From Tenodera sinensis (taxonomy: Eukaryota > Arthropoda > Insecta > Mantodea > Mantidae), in assembly GCA_030765045.1 (NCBI GenBank), contig CM060964.1, positions 153,314,490 to 153,378,489 on the forward strand: a stretch of 64,000 nucleotides of DNA. The letters run 5' to 3'. Positions 1-10,074 of the stretch are shown here, in pieces (within the stretch, counting starts at the first letter, position 1; every line of letters begins with the position of its first letter). Position numbers and translations under genes: made by a program. A model generated the notes under the pieces. The model did no database searches. It worked only from the letters and a program-made list of their open reading frames with translations, and had not been told where the DNA came from.

Positions 1-880
1 GAATCGATTCTGCAACCTTGCAAACGCGAGCCACACACGTTACTGCCATCATGATTAGTGCATGTAACAGTACCGGTTGTTTCAAATGGAGGATTTCCGA
101 CTCCGTTTCCAATCGTACTCGTACATCATTATCCTCTGTAACCCATGTAGGGTCCATACTTGAGTTTGACAATTCCGCAATCTTACTCACAGTTATTTAA
201 ATATGCGTATTAAGAACTCTGTATTTATTGCCAGGTATTATCGTATATGCCTTGTCATTTTGAATGTCCATGAAAAACAAATTACTAAGTATTACTTACT
301 TAAGGGATTTATGTATAAAATGGTACTTCTTATGATTATCGCCACTTCAGTTATTCTTGAGTATTGCATGGAGTAGCTAGCGAACACGTTTGTTGTGACG
401 GCTCGTGCACGTTCTGTTTGGTGGGGAACATCTTATACAAATAAAATTGCATAAAATCCACGAAGATAAATTTATCGGGTTAAGCTGCAAAATAATTAAC
501 GCCAAAAAGAGCACTTTCGCTTTTCTCGAAAATATAGCAAATAATTCTTTGTGTACATTTATTCAATTGTTATATTTCACGTAAAAGACACAATACAAGT
601 TTACTAAAATAAACAATTCACCTTCACTTATGCATTTCAGGTCTTGCATGTAGTTTACTCATGTACTCTTGTTCAGAAAGTACGCCTATGTAAATACGTA
701 TTAATCTCAGCAATAAATGTAAGTATAAATCCTTAAGTTGAAGAGCATATTTAAGCAGCATTACCTTCCACAATGTTACTGCTTTTCTTGGGGTGGCCCT
801 AAAGTGTACCACAAACAGTAATGCAATGTAACGTCAAGGATTGCAATAAACTATAACCACTCTATTTCTAGATTTAAGTC
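1..880. other. AT-rich intergenic sequence, nothing recognised
   Basis: No open frame here shows recognisable protein similarity, and I see no tandem repeat or terminal inverted repeat. The only reading frames are short and have no splice or domain context. Confidence 0.5.
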
Positions 881-884
881 AATT

Positions 885-2489
885 CTTCGATTCCCCCAGG
901 GGCTTACTACGGTAGGTACGGGTTTGGCACACCCGGAGTTCCGAGCTACCTGACTCCCTCGGTGTGGGCGCCTCTTCGTGGTGAGGGAGTCAGTCAAAAC
1001 GCCCACCCACGTGTAAGCCGTGCGTGGAGACTTGTGTCGGTGGGAAGGATTATCTTGATTGGTTGAGGAATTCGTATCTGAGCCCGGTCCAGTTTACTTC
1101 TGACTTCGGGGAGAATGCGCATTTCCGATACACCGTTTTGGTTTCTACTTCACCTAAACGGGAGGCTAGGGGCTAACCCATCCCTAGTCAATCGGCCTGG
1201 ACCAGGTATTGCACCGAACTCCTGGGTGAGTGGGACGGCCCGCCCACTATATCCCCTGTCATCCCAGTGAGATGACCCCTTGCTGGGCTCTGTTATGGGT
1301 GGAGAGCACTGGGGGATGAACTTTATAGCCCTTTTTAATCCCATCAAACATAAAACGAATACGTCAGGTTCCAGAAGAGAGAAAGGTAAACGTAGTGTCA
1401 ACAGCTCGTTACCCAGTTATTCACAGATTAGAAGAGACTCAGTCGTCTCTTAAAGTTAACCCCTTTATTATTCAGTCGGGTCTTGATAAAATAGCTGGTC
1501 CGGTTAAAATCGTCTACGCAATGGCTCGCTGCTTGTTGAGGCTCACTGCCACGCAGTTTGATAAGATCTTGAAGGCCAAACTCCTACACGGTTATCCTGT
1601 CTGTTTGGAGAAGCGTTCCAGCCTCAATTATTAGAAAGGGCGTCATCACCACCCGGTTGTTGGATGGAATGGCGGAGGAGGAGGTCAAGGGCTATCTTGC
1701 GGACCAGGGTGTGACGGAAGTTTATCCTGTACACACCATGAGGGAGGGTATTCAGCTTTCTACCCGCACCCTCTTCCTCACCTTCGATCGGCTGGATCTT
1801 CCTGCCAAACTTAAGACAGGCTATGAAATAATAAATGTTCGACCATATATCCCATTGCCCATGCGTTACTTTCAGTGTCAACGATGTGGCCACACTAAGT
1901 TATCGTGCAAGGTTGCCGCCCCAGTTTGCATTAAGTATGGGGAAAAAAGCTCACGATGAGGCTTGTCCATATCCTCCTTTGTGTGTAAATTGTCGCGGTG
2001 CCCATGCATCCTCTTCTCGCGATTGCCCGCGTTTTCAGGACGAAAACGTCGTCCACGAGCTGCGAGTAAAAGAACGCCTCTCTTTTACTGAGGCCCGCAA
2101 ATGTCATCTAGCTTCCCAGCCTCCAGTCCTGAAATTCAGCACCCTCAGCTCCGTGGTCTCCAGCCAGGTGCCAAAGCGTGATATGGTTACCCAGACCTCC
2201 CCTTTAATGTTCACCGCAGTCATTCCTTCTCACACTCCAGATCGTCCTTCCGATTCCGGCAGCCCCAAGAAAACCCCTGTAGGTACCGACACACGCTAAT
2301 CCAAACGCACCGACTTTTTGAAGGACCCTACGACCCCTGTCCACCACCAGGGTACTCCTGCCGCCTCTTCTCCCTCACCGCCTCGCAGAGCACGCTTTCA
2401 AGATGGGCTAGGGCACAGTCGTGTTCAGCGGAGTTCTCCTCCTCCCATGTCTACCGGTATCCGGTTTGAAGCTCTAGCTTCGGTCTCAA
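885..2489 (+). pseudogene. Jockey-like LINE, 5' UTR and broken ORF1 (Gag with zinc knuckles)
   Basis: The left part of a non-LTR retrotransposon. A GC-rich stretch at about 885-1390 looks like the 5' UTR. From 1395 a Gag-type protein can be followed through three frames: about 1395-1634, then 1657-1959, then 1835-2299, so at least two frameshifts break it. The C-terminal part carries CCHC-type knuckles (CQRCGHTKLSC at about 1876, then CVNCRGAHASSSRDC at about 1983), a pattern typical of Jockey/I-type ORF1 proteins that package the element RNA. The body is interrupted at 2490 by a DNA transposon. ORF2 endonuclease sequence resumes at about 4583, so all these parts are one old insertion. It is non-functional. 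Confidence 0.75.
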
Positions 2490-2520
2490 GAATCGGTCGG
2501 TGGAGAAAGGAACTAAATCA
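2490..2520 (+). repeat. Left terminal inverted repeat of the DNA transposon
   Basis: Pairs with 4399-4429 in inverse orientation with only a few mismatches. It contains the core GGAGAAAGGAACTAAATCA. Confidence 0.75.
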
Positions 2521-2838
2521 TTTTTTTCACTTTTTAATTTTTTCGCGCATTCACTTTAATTCGACTGAAATACATCGTCCTGTGTTGAAAGGAACTATGG
2601 CCAACGACTGCTTAGCGGAGAAAAACGAGTCTGTGCATTCATCAGCAGGAGAAAGGAACTATGTCAGTGACTTAATTCGTTTCTCCTCATTTCTTTGATG
2701 TGAACTGCAAGCGAGGCGCCCCGGTTGCATCAAGAATGTGCTTCGACAATGGCTGGCATATTACGTCTATGTAATCATTCTTGTTTCTCTGTATTTGAGA
2801 CTGCAACTGTTTAGTCAGAAGCTTGTTGTGAAGGAATC

Positions 2839-3773
2839 ATGTCACCAAAAAGAAAGAGAAACGAGGAGCAGCACAAAAGGAAAAAAATAAAACATGCAAG
2901 AGTGCATAAACTACCCTACTTGAACTATCAGGGCAATCCTGTACCTGGGAACAGTGTCAGAGCAGATTGCAAGTAAGTAAATAAGACAATAACTATTGCA
3001 TCATGAAATGTGCGATGCATTACTTCTATATTTTACAGTGAGCTTTATTACTGATACTAATGTAATTCGATACTGTTTTCAGGTGTCGGATGGAATGCTT
3101 CCACCATATTAATGATACGCAACGCCTGAACATTCTGTCAGATTTTCTTAACATGGAAGATAAAAATTCTCAAGATATACATCTACAAGGGCTAATGTTG
3201 TTAAAGAGGTGAAGCAAAGGCGACCAAGGAAGCGGCAACACGAACCTGCAGGTATGTGTCATGTATCTGTATCATGAAGGTGAGGGAAAGAAGGGGGCCA
3301 ATGAAGTATGTTCCTTTTTATACGATTATATCAAGACTACTCTGCCAGAAAATATTACAGAACTACACTTCTTTGATGGAGCCCCGGGGCAAAACAAAAC
3401 TCATACTCTAATCCAAATGTGCCTAGCATTGACACAGCTGAAAAAAATGAATAAGATCGTTCATCGATTTCCAGAGAGGGGTCAATCATTCCTTCCATGT
3501 GATCGAGTGTTTGGTGTACTTAAAAGAAAAATCTCAAAATGTGATAGAGTTTATACTCCCAACGAATATGTGGAGCTGATAGCTAATAGTATTACAGGAA
3601 TAACTGTGGCTATGGTACAGACAGAAAGCATTAACAATTTTGACAAATGGTGGCCACAATTCTACAAAAAGAATGTGATTTCTATGAAAACAGCAAGTAA
3701 GCATTCAAGAAAGAATCATTTGCAATTTCCCAGTATAAGGAATTTATTTACAACAGTACTAAGCCTGGAATAA
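2839..3773 (+). pseudogene. DDE-type transposase-like protein (DUF7869-like), internal deletion
   Basis: Begins at ATG 2839 (MSPKRKRNEE, a basic N-terminus). A likely intron runs from a GTAAGT-type donor at about 2971 to a TTTTCAG acceptor just before 3083. Exon 2 continues with a Cys-rich segment (KCRMECFHHIND) and the motif LNMEDKNSQDIHLQG. The frame is broken near 3210. A second frame at 3261-3773 (170 aa) carries FFDGAPGQNKTHT and ERGQSFLPCDRVFG, typical of the large arthropod family of transposase-like proteins that share a 'D-x-x-x-GQN' segment. The family's usual central part is missing, so this is a deletion derivative. I assign the family from motif memory, not from a search. Confidence 0.6.
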
Positions 3774-4398
3774 TAAGAACACGTCCGTTTATCAATAGTT
3801 GTCTGACACATACATTCTGTTTGCTGAAAACGCGTTCAAATTTTCACATGGACCTGGAGCCAGCTTATCCATAGCTCGAAGTGCCCATTCAGAAAAAGAA
3901 AATTGAGGACATACAAAAGCTGGTGAAATATGTACATGGGGAAGATGCACAAAAATTTTATGAAGATCTATTGCAGTGACCAGTGATTTCATAAAACATT
4001 CTTTAGGTACAGTTGAATGAATCAGGTACCGTAATTTGCAAATTACCTCTCCAAAATTTTTAAATGTACTGCAAATGTTAATGTGCTTTTTCATGTTGTG
4101 TTGTTTATGATTGTATTTATGTTATTCAAGATGCTGAACATCAATATTGTAACAAAAACTACATTTTTAAGCAAATAAACGCATTAAACAGTGGTAAACC
4201 CATCGTCGAGTGGAGAAAGGAACTAAGTCAATTTTTTTCAAAATAAATTTTTGCAATATTTACTAAGAATTAAGCGAGTGCATTTATACACATCTACTGG
4301 ACTGCAATAAAGAATACAATAAAGCATCAAACAGAAATTTCTGAAAATAAGTTTATCGGCTCAACAGTTTTTTGTCTCTCCTGAAAAGTTAAAACAAT

Positions 4399-4429
4399 TG
4401 ATTTAGTTCCTTTCTCCGCCGATCGATTC
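4399..4429 (-). repeat. Right terminal inverted repeat of the DNA transposon
   Basis: Inverse partner of 2490-2520. A further direct-orientation copy of the motif, GTGGAGAAAGGAACTAAGTC, lies just inside this end at about 4208-4227. Confidence 0.75.
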
Positions 4430-4962
4430 AATTGAACCTGAAACTCTTCTTACCGAGGAGCCCATATATAGGAACCACCTCCTACTATAAGTCCTAATCC
4501 TACGAGGAACCAGAAGGGCAATTTGAAGCGGCAGCCGGCGATTAAGTGACCATTGTGAACAGCTTCTCCTATTTGCCTCCAGATGCCAGTTGTTCAGTGG
4601 CATGTACGTGACGTACGTGCTCACAGGGCCAAACTACAGTTATTTACAACTTCACTGTCTCCCAGTATCCTGTGCTTGCAGGAGACTAAGCTTCGCCAGC
4701 AGGATTCCTTTATTTTCCCTGGTTTCATTCCCGTGCACTTTGACCTCGCACCGGCGCCTGGTACTCCTGTCCATGGGTGTGTCATGCTTCTTATTCGTGA
4801 CGGCGTCTTTTACCTGCCTCTCACGCTCACTACTACTCTGTAAGCTGTCGCTGTTACCCTGAGTTTACCCGGTTTTTGTTTCACCCTCTGTTCCGTCTAT
4901 CTGCCTCCTTCCCCCTTCGCCATTGCGGACTTGTCAGATCTAATGTCCCAGCTCCCAGTGCC
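4430..4962 (+). pseudogene. LINE ORF2, endonuclease domain, first part
   Basis: Continuation of the LINE after the DNA transposon. An ORF2-type start at 4583 (MPVVQWHVRDVRAHRAKLQL) leads into an APE-like endonuclease with the catalytic-motif segment ILCLQETKLRQQD, as in Jockey-clade ORF2. A stop at about 4841 breaks the frame; related sequence (SLPGFCFTLCSVYLPPSP) follows in the same region. At 4962 the domain is cut by the poly(T) end of the minus-strand retroelement and resumes at 6996 with LLVGDFNALHPLWGS. No reverse transcriptase follows anywhere. Confidence 0.75.
4951..4962 (+). repeat. Target-site duplication, left copy (12 bp)
   Basis: GCTCCCAGTGCC, identical to 6984-6995. The two copies flank the minus-strand retroelement exactly and interrupt the LINE endonuclease reading frame. 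Confidence 0.9.
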
Positions 4963-6983
4963 TTTTTTTTTTTTTTCTTTTTTTTTCCTTTTTTTTTTTA
5001 AATGTTCATGGGTGAGAAGTTGGTAGGATTCAAAGGAAGGGTTGTTGGAGTTCCGCGTCAGCACCTCCGTTAGTATATGTTAGGATACAAGCTGCCGCAC
5101 ATAGCGGGAGCGCGAAAAGGTAGGGTCCAGGACATGGCCATTACACGAGGCACTGGCCATGACCGTGGGGTTAAAGGTGAAGGTGGGTAAGAGAAGTAAG
5201 AGAGAGTGTTGAGGGGGAGTTAAAGGTGAAGTTCTTTATTTGAGTTGGGTGTTCATTTTTGTGTTTCCTTGGGAAGACTGTGTTGGTGGCTTCGAGGGGC
5301 CGCTGATATAGGGCAGGATGTCCGCATGTGTTAGTCCGGTGCCGCTACAGAGCATGGTCCGGCACTTGTTGACACATGGATGTCCTGTGTGGCTGAAGTA
5401 GCCTCTCCTCTGGACAAGTGAAATTTGCTCTGGTGTCAGTTTACGTGGTTGAAGAGTGTCAGTGTGGTGATAATGGGTTGCAGCGTTTGTGGCTGGCTGG
5501 TGAGTTTGTTGCTCGCGGTGCTGCTCTCTGGTGAGTGGAAGTGGAGGTGGTGAGGTCTGCGTACATGCTTCATGTGTAGTGGTCGACGGTTTGTTCTGTA
5601 TTCTGTGGAGCTTGCGTTGAATTGATGCCAGTATTTCAGTGTTGTCCAGTTCTATTGTTGCACTGCGTAATTCCTCTAGTAGTTTAGCAGCAGCATTGAA
5701 GCCGGTGGTGTGAACTAGCAGTTGTCGTGTGATTGGTGTAAGCTGTTTGCGGTGAGTCCGACGTAGTGTGTTGATGTTCTTGCTGAGTTTCTGTATGTCT
5801 CGTTGTAGTGCTGTGAGTCTGGTTGTTGTTGTGTTGTGAAGTTCACGTCCAGTAGTTATGGCGGTTTCAACTTGTGTCTTCACGGAGGCCGTGGAGTTGG
5901 CGATTGTTGTCACCGCGGCTGTTAATTGAAGTACTGAGTCCTCAAGCTTTTCCAGTCGTTTGTGGAGGCTTTGGATCTCCTGGCGGATGTCTTCGGCCTC
6001 GTTCCTGGGCAGTGGCGTTGTGGTGGTGATAGTGGCGTAGGTTGGTCTGGTCTGTTGCGTTGTTGATGCTTCTGCGTTGGTTAGAGCTGGTCGGCGGTGT
6101 GGCTGTGTGGCTGCGGTGGCAGGTGCAGGTTGTGGGGCCTGGGCCCGTGGGTAGTAGGGGCACTGCGCTTGCCCCGTGAAATGGCCTATGCCATTGCAGG
6201 TAGCGCAGTACCGGCGACGACGGCGGAGATCGTGGCTGGTGCACTCACTAGTGAGGCCGTAGGCCCCACAGTAATGGCACCTTGATGCGGCGCTGCAGGT
6301 GGTGGCGTCGTGCCCATATCTGCAGCATCTGCGGCAGGGCACTTGTCGTGTAGTCCTGGCGGGCTCAGCAGGCAGGCGCCGCCCAAGTAATGGCAAGCCC
6401 GTCCTTATGGCAGCTTCTCGGTCTGCTGAGTCGGCGATGATGATCCTCATCAAGTGCGTTGGTCCTCGGGAGGTGACGATTCGGGTGGCCCTCAATGCTG
6501 ATGGCCACTCATGTTGTGCTGCGCTCAGTAGATGCCTCGCTGGGAAGTCGCGAGGAACTCCTCGGATAATAACACTGGCCCCCGAGGGGGGACCGGTGTG
6601 TGCAGGCGGCGGTGTGTTGGCCGGTAGATGTTCCGTGGACGGCGGTGGTGGAGCCGGCAATTCCGGGATTGGCACAACTGCCTCTCCCGGCGAGCTAGCC
6701 TCCTGCCTGAGTGGCAGTGGCCGCTCGACTGGCTGCCTCTCTAACTGCGGTGAAGTGGTGTCAGCGCTAGTGGCGCTCGGCGCGGCGGTGGCCGCAGCTA
6801 CGGCGACTGTGTTGGTTGTCTCGGCGGTGGTTGTTGCGCTGGTTGTCTCGGCGGTGGTGATGTTTTTGGGTTCCGGGTCCGATGTGTTTCCAGAGCCCGG
6901 CGTTGGCGGCGATTTCCTGCGTAGCTTTCTTCTTCCCATATCCGGCGATGGCGACCTTCACTCGAACGTACCGGGGGGTGTAT
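4963..6983 (-). mobile_element. Complete Gag-only (RT-less) poly(A) retroelement
   Basis: A 2.02-kb insertion on the minus strand. It has a poly(A) tail (poly-T with a few C, about 4963-4999), a perfect 12-bp target duplication, a 5' leader of only about 44 nt and one intact ORF of 567 aa that fills most of the unit. The 3' UTR spans about 5000-5235. Poly(A) plus a long target duplication shows target-primed reverse transcription, as for LINEs and SINEs, but there is no endonuclease or reverse transcriptase. The organisation resembles half-LINE (HAL1-like) elements that keep only ORF1 and are mobilised in trans. The intact ORF and perfect duplication indicate a recent insertion, clearly younger than the LINE it sits in. 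Confidence 0.85.
5236..6939 (-). CDS. Gag-like ORF1 protein with three zinc knuckles (567 aa)
   Basis: Starts at ATG 6939 (MGRRKLRRKS), the first ATG of the element, and is uninterrupted to the stop. Order of parts: a basic start; a Thr/Ala/Pro-rich linker to about residue 125; a folded segment starting VIIRGVPRDFPARHLL, which resembles the RRM-like region before knuckles in Jockey-type Gags; then Cys/His knuckles CRRCCRYGHDATTC (a canonical CX2CX4HX4C), a degenerate CHYCGAYG segment and CATCNGIGHFTGQAQC. A coiled coil of about 80 residues follows (EDIRQEIQSLHKRLEKLEDS onward), then a tail with two more Cys (HPCVNKCRTMLC). By family knowledge it should bind and package element RNA. No protease, endonuclease or RT is fused. 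The alternating purifying-type codon usage and the intact frame suggest recent activity. Confidence 0.8.
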   Translation of the reverse strand: MGRRKLRRKSPPTPGSGNTSDPEPKNITTAETTSATTTAETTNTVAVAAATAAPSATSADTTSPQLERQPVERPLPLRQEASSPGEAVVPIPELPAPPPPSTEHLPANTPPPAHTGPPSGASVIIRGVPRDFPARHLLSAAQHEWPSALRATRIVTSRGPTHLMRIIIADSADREAAIRTGLPLLGRRLPAEPARTTRQVPCRRCCRYGHDATTCSAASRCHYCGAYGLTSECTSHDLRRRRRYCATCNGIGHFTGQAQCPYYPRAQAPQPAPATAATQPHRRPALTNAEASTTQQTRPTYATITTTTPLPRNEAEDIRQEIQSLHKRLEKLEDSVLQLTAAVTTIANSTASVKTQVETAITTGRELHNTTTTRLTALQRDIQKLSKNINTLRRTHRKQLTPITRQLLVHTTGFNAAAKLLEELRSATIELDNTEILASIQRKLHRIQNKPSTTTHEACTQTSPPPLPLTREQHREQQTHQPATNAATHYHHTDTLQPRKLTPEQISLVQRRGYFSHTGHPCVNKCRTMLCSGTGLTHADILPYISGPSKPPTQSSQGNTKMNTQLK

Positions 6984-6995
6984 GCTCCCAGTGCC
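6984..6995 (+). repeat. Target-site duplication, right copy (12 bp)
   Basis: GCTCCCAGTGCC, identical to 4951-4962. It marks the 5' end of the minus-strand retroelement. Confidence 0.9.
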
Positions 6996-7141
6996 CTACC
7001 TGTTGGGAGATTTTAATGCCCTCCACCCTCTTTGGGGATCGCTCAGGTTTGCGTAAGGGGGACGCGCCTTGCTGAGCTTTTCGCTAGCATCCATCTTTCT
7101 CTTAACACTGGTAAACCTAGTTTTGTTTCTCTTTCTACCGG

Positions 7142-7178
<37 letters not shown>

Positions 7179-7290
7179 ACTTATCTGTGTGTTCAGCACA
7201 ACTAAACCTTGTAACCCTGCCTGGGTTGTTTTGGTTCCTACACACGCGTCGGCCACGCGATGTCCCTATCTCCCCCTTCCACTGTCTCAA
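6996..7290 (+). pseudogene. LINE ORF2, endonuclease domain, second part (3' truncated)
   Basis: Resumes the LINE after the insertion with LLVGDFNALHPLWGSLRF, the conserved GDFNAHHxxWG motif of APE-type endonucleases. It is frameshifted, contains a (CT)n run at 7144-7176 and fades at about 7290. Loss of the 3' half, including RT, is unusual for LINEs, which are normally 5'-truncated; a later deletion is likely. Confidence 0.7.
7144..7176 (+). repeat. (CT)n microsatellite
   Basis: Uninterrupted CT dinucleotides, grown inside the LINE endonuclease sequence. Confidence 0.95.
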
Positions 7291-7784
7291 AAGATTACAC
7301 AAAGTACAGAGAGATCCAAATACATGTAAACCGCTACACGGTGTTTTTCCACTGCGAATGCGGAAATGCGATAACAGCAGCTGATATACACAAGGTCAAG
7401 AGCATCGCTTGTTTTTTTCTGCTCTGCTCACAATCTGTATTGAGTTGACGCGATATCGTGCGGCTGCATTAATACCAGTGTGCTTTATTATTTAGTCACA
7501 AAGTGTATTATGGCTCAGCATTTATTTTATACTGCACAGTGTGTATTTATTATGATGTTTTTCGAGTTAGCAGTTGTCGCCGGTGCATAATTGAATAGAA
7601 ATTTGCACCTTTTCTTTTAAAGGAGAATTAACCGACAGGGAGAGTGATTTTGCCTTTTTTCAACAAGACTCTGCAAAGCTCATACAGCCAATCTTTTGAT
7701 TGATCTATGACAGCGGCTGTCGGCGACGAGCGGAGGACCCGTACAGACAAAACACAGCGAGGCCGGTTCACAGTATTTTGGATC
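7291..7784. other. Unassigned sequence between the LINE and the Polinton remnant
   Basis: No coding similarity or repeat structure that I can name. The junction to Polinton-like sequence lies at about 7780. Confidence 0.4.
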
Positions 7785-8265
7785 ACCCGTTATAATAGCT
7801 GTAATAATACATATCACACCACTATTAAAACTAAGCCTAATGAAGTCAACTTTAAAAATCAAGAAATTATCTATTATGATGTATATCGTCCAAATATAAT
7901 TGAGCATAAAAAAAATAAAAAAATAAAAAAACAAAGTACAAAGTTGCCGATAAAGTTCGTATTAGCAAAATTAAAGGATTATTCGTAAAAGCCTATACAG
8001 TTAATTGGTCTACAGAAATATTTACAGTTGATAAGGTATTTAAAGGTAACCCACCATATTATCATGTTAAAGATTCTAAAGGCGAACACATTTTAGGCAC
8101 GTTCTATAAACAAGAAATACAGAAAACAAAATACTCTGATATATATTTGGTTGAAAAAGGTATACTTACAAAAGGAAATAAAGCATACGTTAAATTGCTA
8201 GGATTTGATAGTTCCCTTAATAGTTGGATTGACAAAAAGGATGTTGTTGCTCAAAATTTATTTTG
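7785..8265 (+). pseudogene. Polinton/Maverick-type integrase, C-terminal part with chromodomain
   Basis: Two frames give one protein. The first shows NNTYHTTIKTKPNEV, the end of the retroviral-like integrase catalytic core. After a frameshift at about 7925 the second shows VADKVRISKIKGLFVKAYTV, then WSTEIFTVDKVF and HILGTFYKQEIQKTKY (the SH3-like C-terminal domain), and finally YVKLLGFDSSLNSWIDKKDV, a chromodomain-like end. This order is characteristic of Polinton/Maverick integrases, which insert the element DNA. The N-terminal catalytic part is missing and the frame is broken, so it is inactive. It is collinear with the two following remnants. Confidence 0.75.
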
Positions 8266-8463
8266 AATTCATAAAAATTCTGCTCTAGTTGCTGAGTATA
8301 ACAAGGAAGCAACGTTATTTATACCTTCTGCTTGTATAATTCTATAGCTCTGAAATTCACATCTACAAAATTGACAATGACTATGCATTTCTAACCATCG
8401 ATGATCGATACACTCCTTTTGAAATATATCATTACATAAAACGATAAAAAAATTTAGTAATAA

Positions 8464-8718
8464 ATGGAAACACTGCAAAATAAAATGAGGAAGTGCACTA
8501 TTTGTCACACCTTTAAACCTCCGAATGCTGAAGTGTTAGAAGTAAATGCATCAAACATGGTATTGGATATACATGTCGTACTTGCCAAAAGTCATTAATG
8601 AGAAAAAGCTTGAGAAAGTTTATTGTGAACCATGTCATAGATATATAACAAAATTGCATTTTAAAAACCGTACGAAAACAAAAATGTATGAATTATTGTT
8701 ATGTAAACAAAAAAAGTA
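8464..8718 (+). pseudogene. Small Cys-rich protein remnant in the Polinton region
   Basis: The frame from 8464 carries CTICHTFKPPNA and, after two stops, CEPCHRYITKLHFKNRTKTK: two CxxC pairs that suggest a zinc-binding protein. I cannot name a family. Its place between integrase and SAP-like ORF remnants suggests a Polinton accessory gene. Confidence 0.35.
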
Positions 8719-8784
8719 GAATTAGAAGTTCTCGTGTAGTTACGGTATGTTAAGTTTTGCTTTCAAAAAGTTTTATTGTAATAA

Positions 8785-9015
8785 ATGAGTACTGAAAATG
8801 ATTCAGTGCAATTCTATACTTTTGATATAAATGACACAATGAATATTAATGATCTAGATAATATGAAAATACCTAATTTAAGAGCTATTGCCAAAAAAAC
8901 ATAACATAAAGGAATGCAGCAAATATAGAACAATTGCAGCACTAACGGGTTATATCAGGCACATGTTATATCTAAAACCATTTTCAGAACGTAACCTGGA
9001 ATTTCTACAACCAGT
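8785..9015 (+). pseudogene. SAP-like DNA-binding protein remnant
   Basis: ATG 8785 (MSTENDSVQFYTF) leads to DLDNMKIPNLRAIAKK. After a frameshift it continues with a segment of the type KYRTIAALTGYIRHM. The helix-extended loop-helix pattern looks like a SAP domain, often found in proteins just upstream of Polinton polymerase genes. It is broken by frameshifts. Confidence 0.4.
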
Positions 9016-9019
9016 TTGA

Positions 9020-10074
9020 TGTATTAGATGCTATTAAAAGTAGAGATAATTCAATAAGGTTTGCTAAAGAAAATGGTATCACTGAATATAGTAAATATAA
9101 AAAGCATAGTGACCTTACGTTCTCTATAAGAACTAAATTTGAAAAATTACCATTTGAAGCATTAAATTCAAATGATGATGTTGATAACCAACACACTTTA
9201 ATATGCCTTTCAGTAAAATACAAAGTAGCGATGATGTTTTTAAACCAACAATACACTTCTATTTACGCTTTAGTAAAATACCAAGTAGCGATGAGATATT
9301 TACTCCAAGTCCTCAGAATGTAGATGAAGATAATATATTTAACATATCACGTCCGATAGAAACTCCGGTGCCTATAAATCTATCAATTATTGATATTATT
9401 GATATATTTAACATAAATACCGCCGTTGGTGATGATTATTGTGCAACAAACGATAACTTTGTAGCTATTGAAGAATACGTTAGACAAGGAATCGCTAGAG
9501 AAAGTACTGAAAATCTTAACGCTGTTATGGATGTTCGTTATAAAGTACAATTTAAAAGTAATGATGGTAATATAGATTCCTTTGCGTTTCGTGATATTAT
9601 TAATCAAATAATTGTCAAAGGAAAAGCAGTCAATTTAGAGAAGGTATTGACAGAATTAACTTTATTCTCAACAATCCGAATATTTATAGTAGGTATTTCT
9701 CAACAGGTTTACGTTTAACAATCAATCATGGTGAAATAATAAACCGCTTTAACCAATTAATGGAACAATATGAAGAAATTGCTCTAGAAGATACTAGATT
9801 CTATATTCAAATAGTTAAATTGCCAACTAGAGGAAAACTTAGAAAAATAATAGACCCCGTTGAAGACATTACCTACAACTAAAAAAAGTATTTTACAAAT
9901 AAAAAATCCAAATGATGAATTGTATGCACCAGGAGCTATTATTGCAGCATTAACATAGAAAACAGACATTATACTTAATAGAGACCTCAATAATTATGAT
10001 ATTAAATATATAGAAGAAGGTCGTAAGCTACAAAAATATTTAGCGGTAGAACTTGTAACGGGATTTTATATATT
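9020..10074 (+). pseudogene. Polinton-like protein-primed DNA polymerase, N-terminal remnant
   Basis: The frame at 9203-9718 (171 aa) and its continuations to about 10070 give segments such as YKVQFKSNDGNIDSFAFRD and DTRFYIQIVKLPTRGKLRKI. A degenerate stretch equivalent to 'NPND..CAxxAIxAAL' follows. That last stretch corresponds in position to the NPQNYSDEKCFIYAVLAKF segment of the intact polymerase at 55-59 kb. There are several stops and frameshifts, and the exonuclease and polymerase domains are absent beyond about 10074. It belongs to a lineage different from the 55-59 kb copy. It carries a short internal duplication at about 9210-9295. Confidence 0.5.

Larger units (their letters stand above)
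2490..4429 (+). mobile_element. TIR DNA transposon inserted in the LINE, internally deleted
   Basis: A 1.94-kb insertion bounded by terminal inverted repeats of about 31 bp. The left end reads GAATCGGTCGGTGGAGAAAG and the right end, on the opposite strand, GAATCGATCGGCGGAGAAAG; both continue into GAACTAAATCA. LINE coding sequence lies on both sides. The inner core motif GAAAGGAACT recurs at about 2588, 2650 and 4211, so the terminal motif is repeated subterminally. The target duplication is not clear, because the flanks may be part of the TIR. The element encodes a spliced but internally deleted transposase-like protein (2839-3773) and is presumably non-autonomous. Confidence 0.7.

Noticed and set aside
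6299..7075. 258-aa plus-strand frame opposite the Gag ORF
   Set aside because: Antisense shadow of a GC-rich coding strand. The minus-strand frame has zinc knuckles and fits the element boundaries.
7785..10074. Active virus-like element
   Set aside because: Multiple frameshifts and stops, and missing domains.
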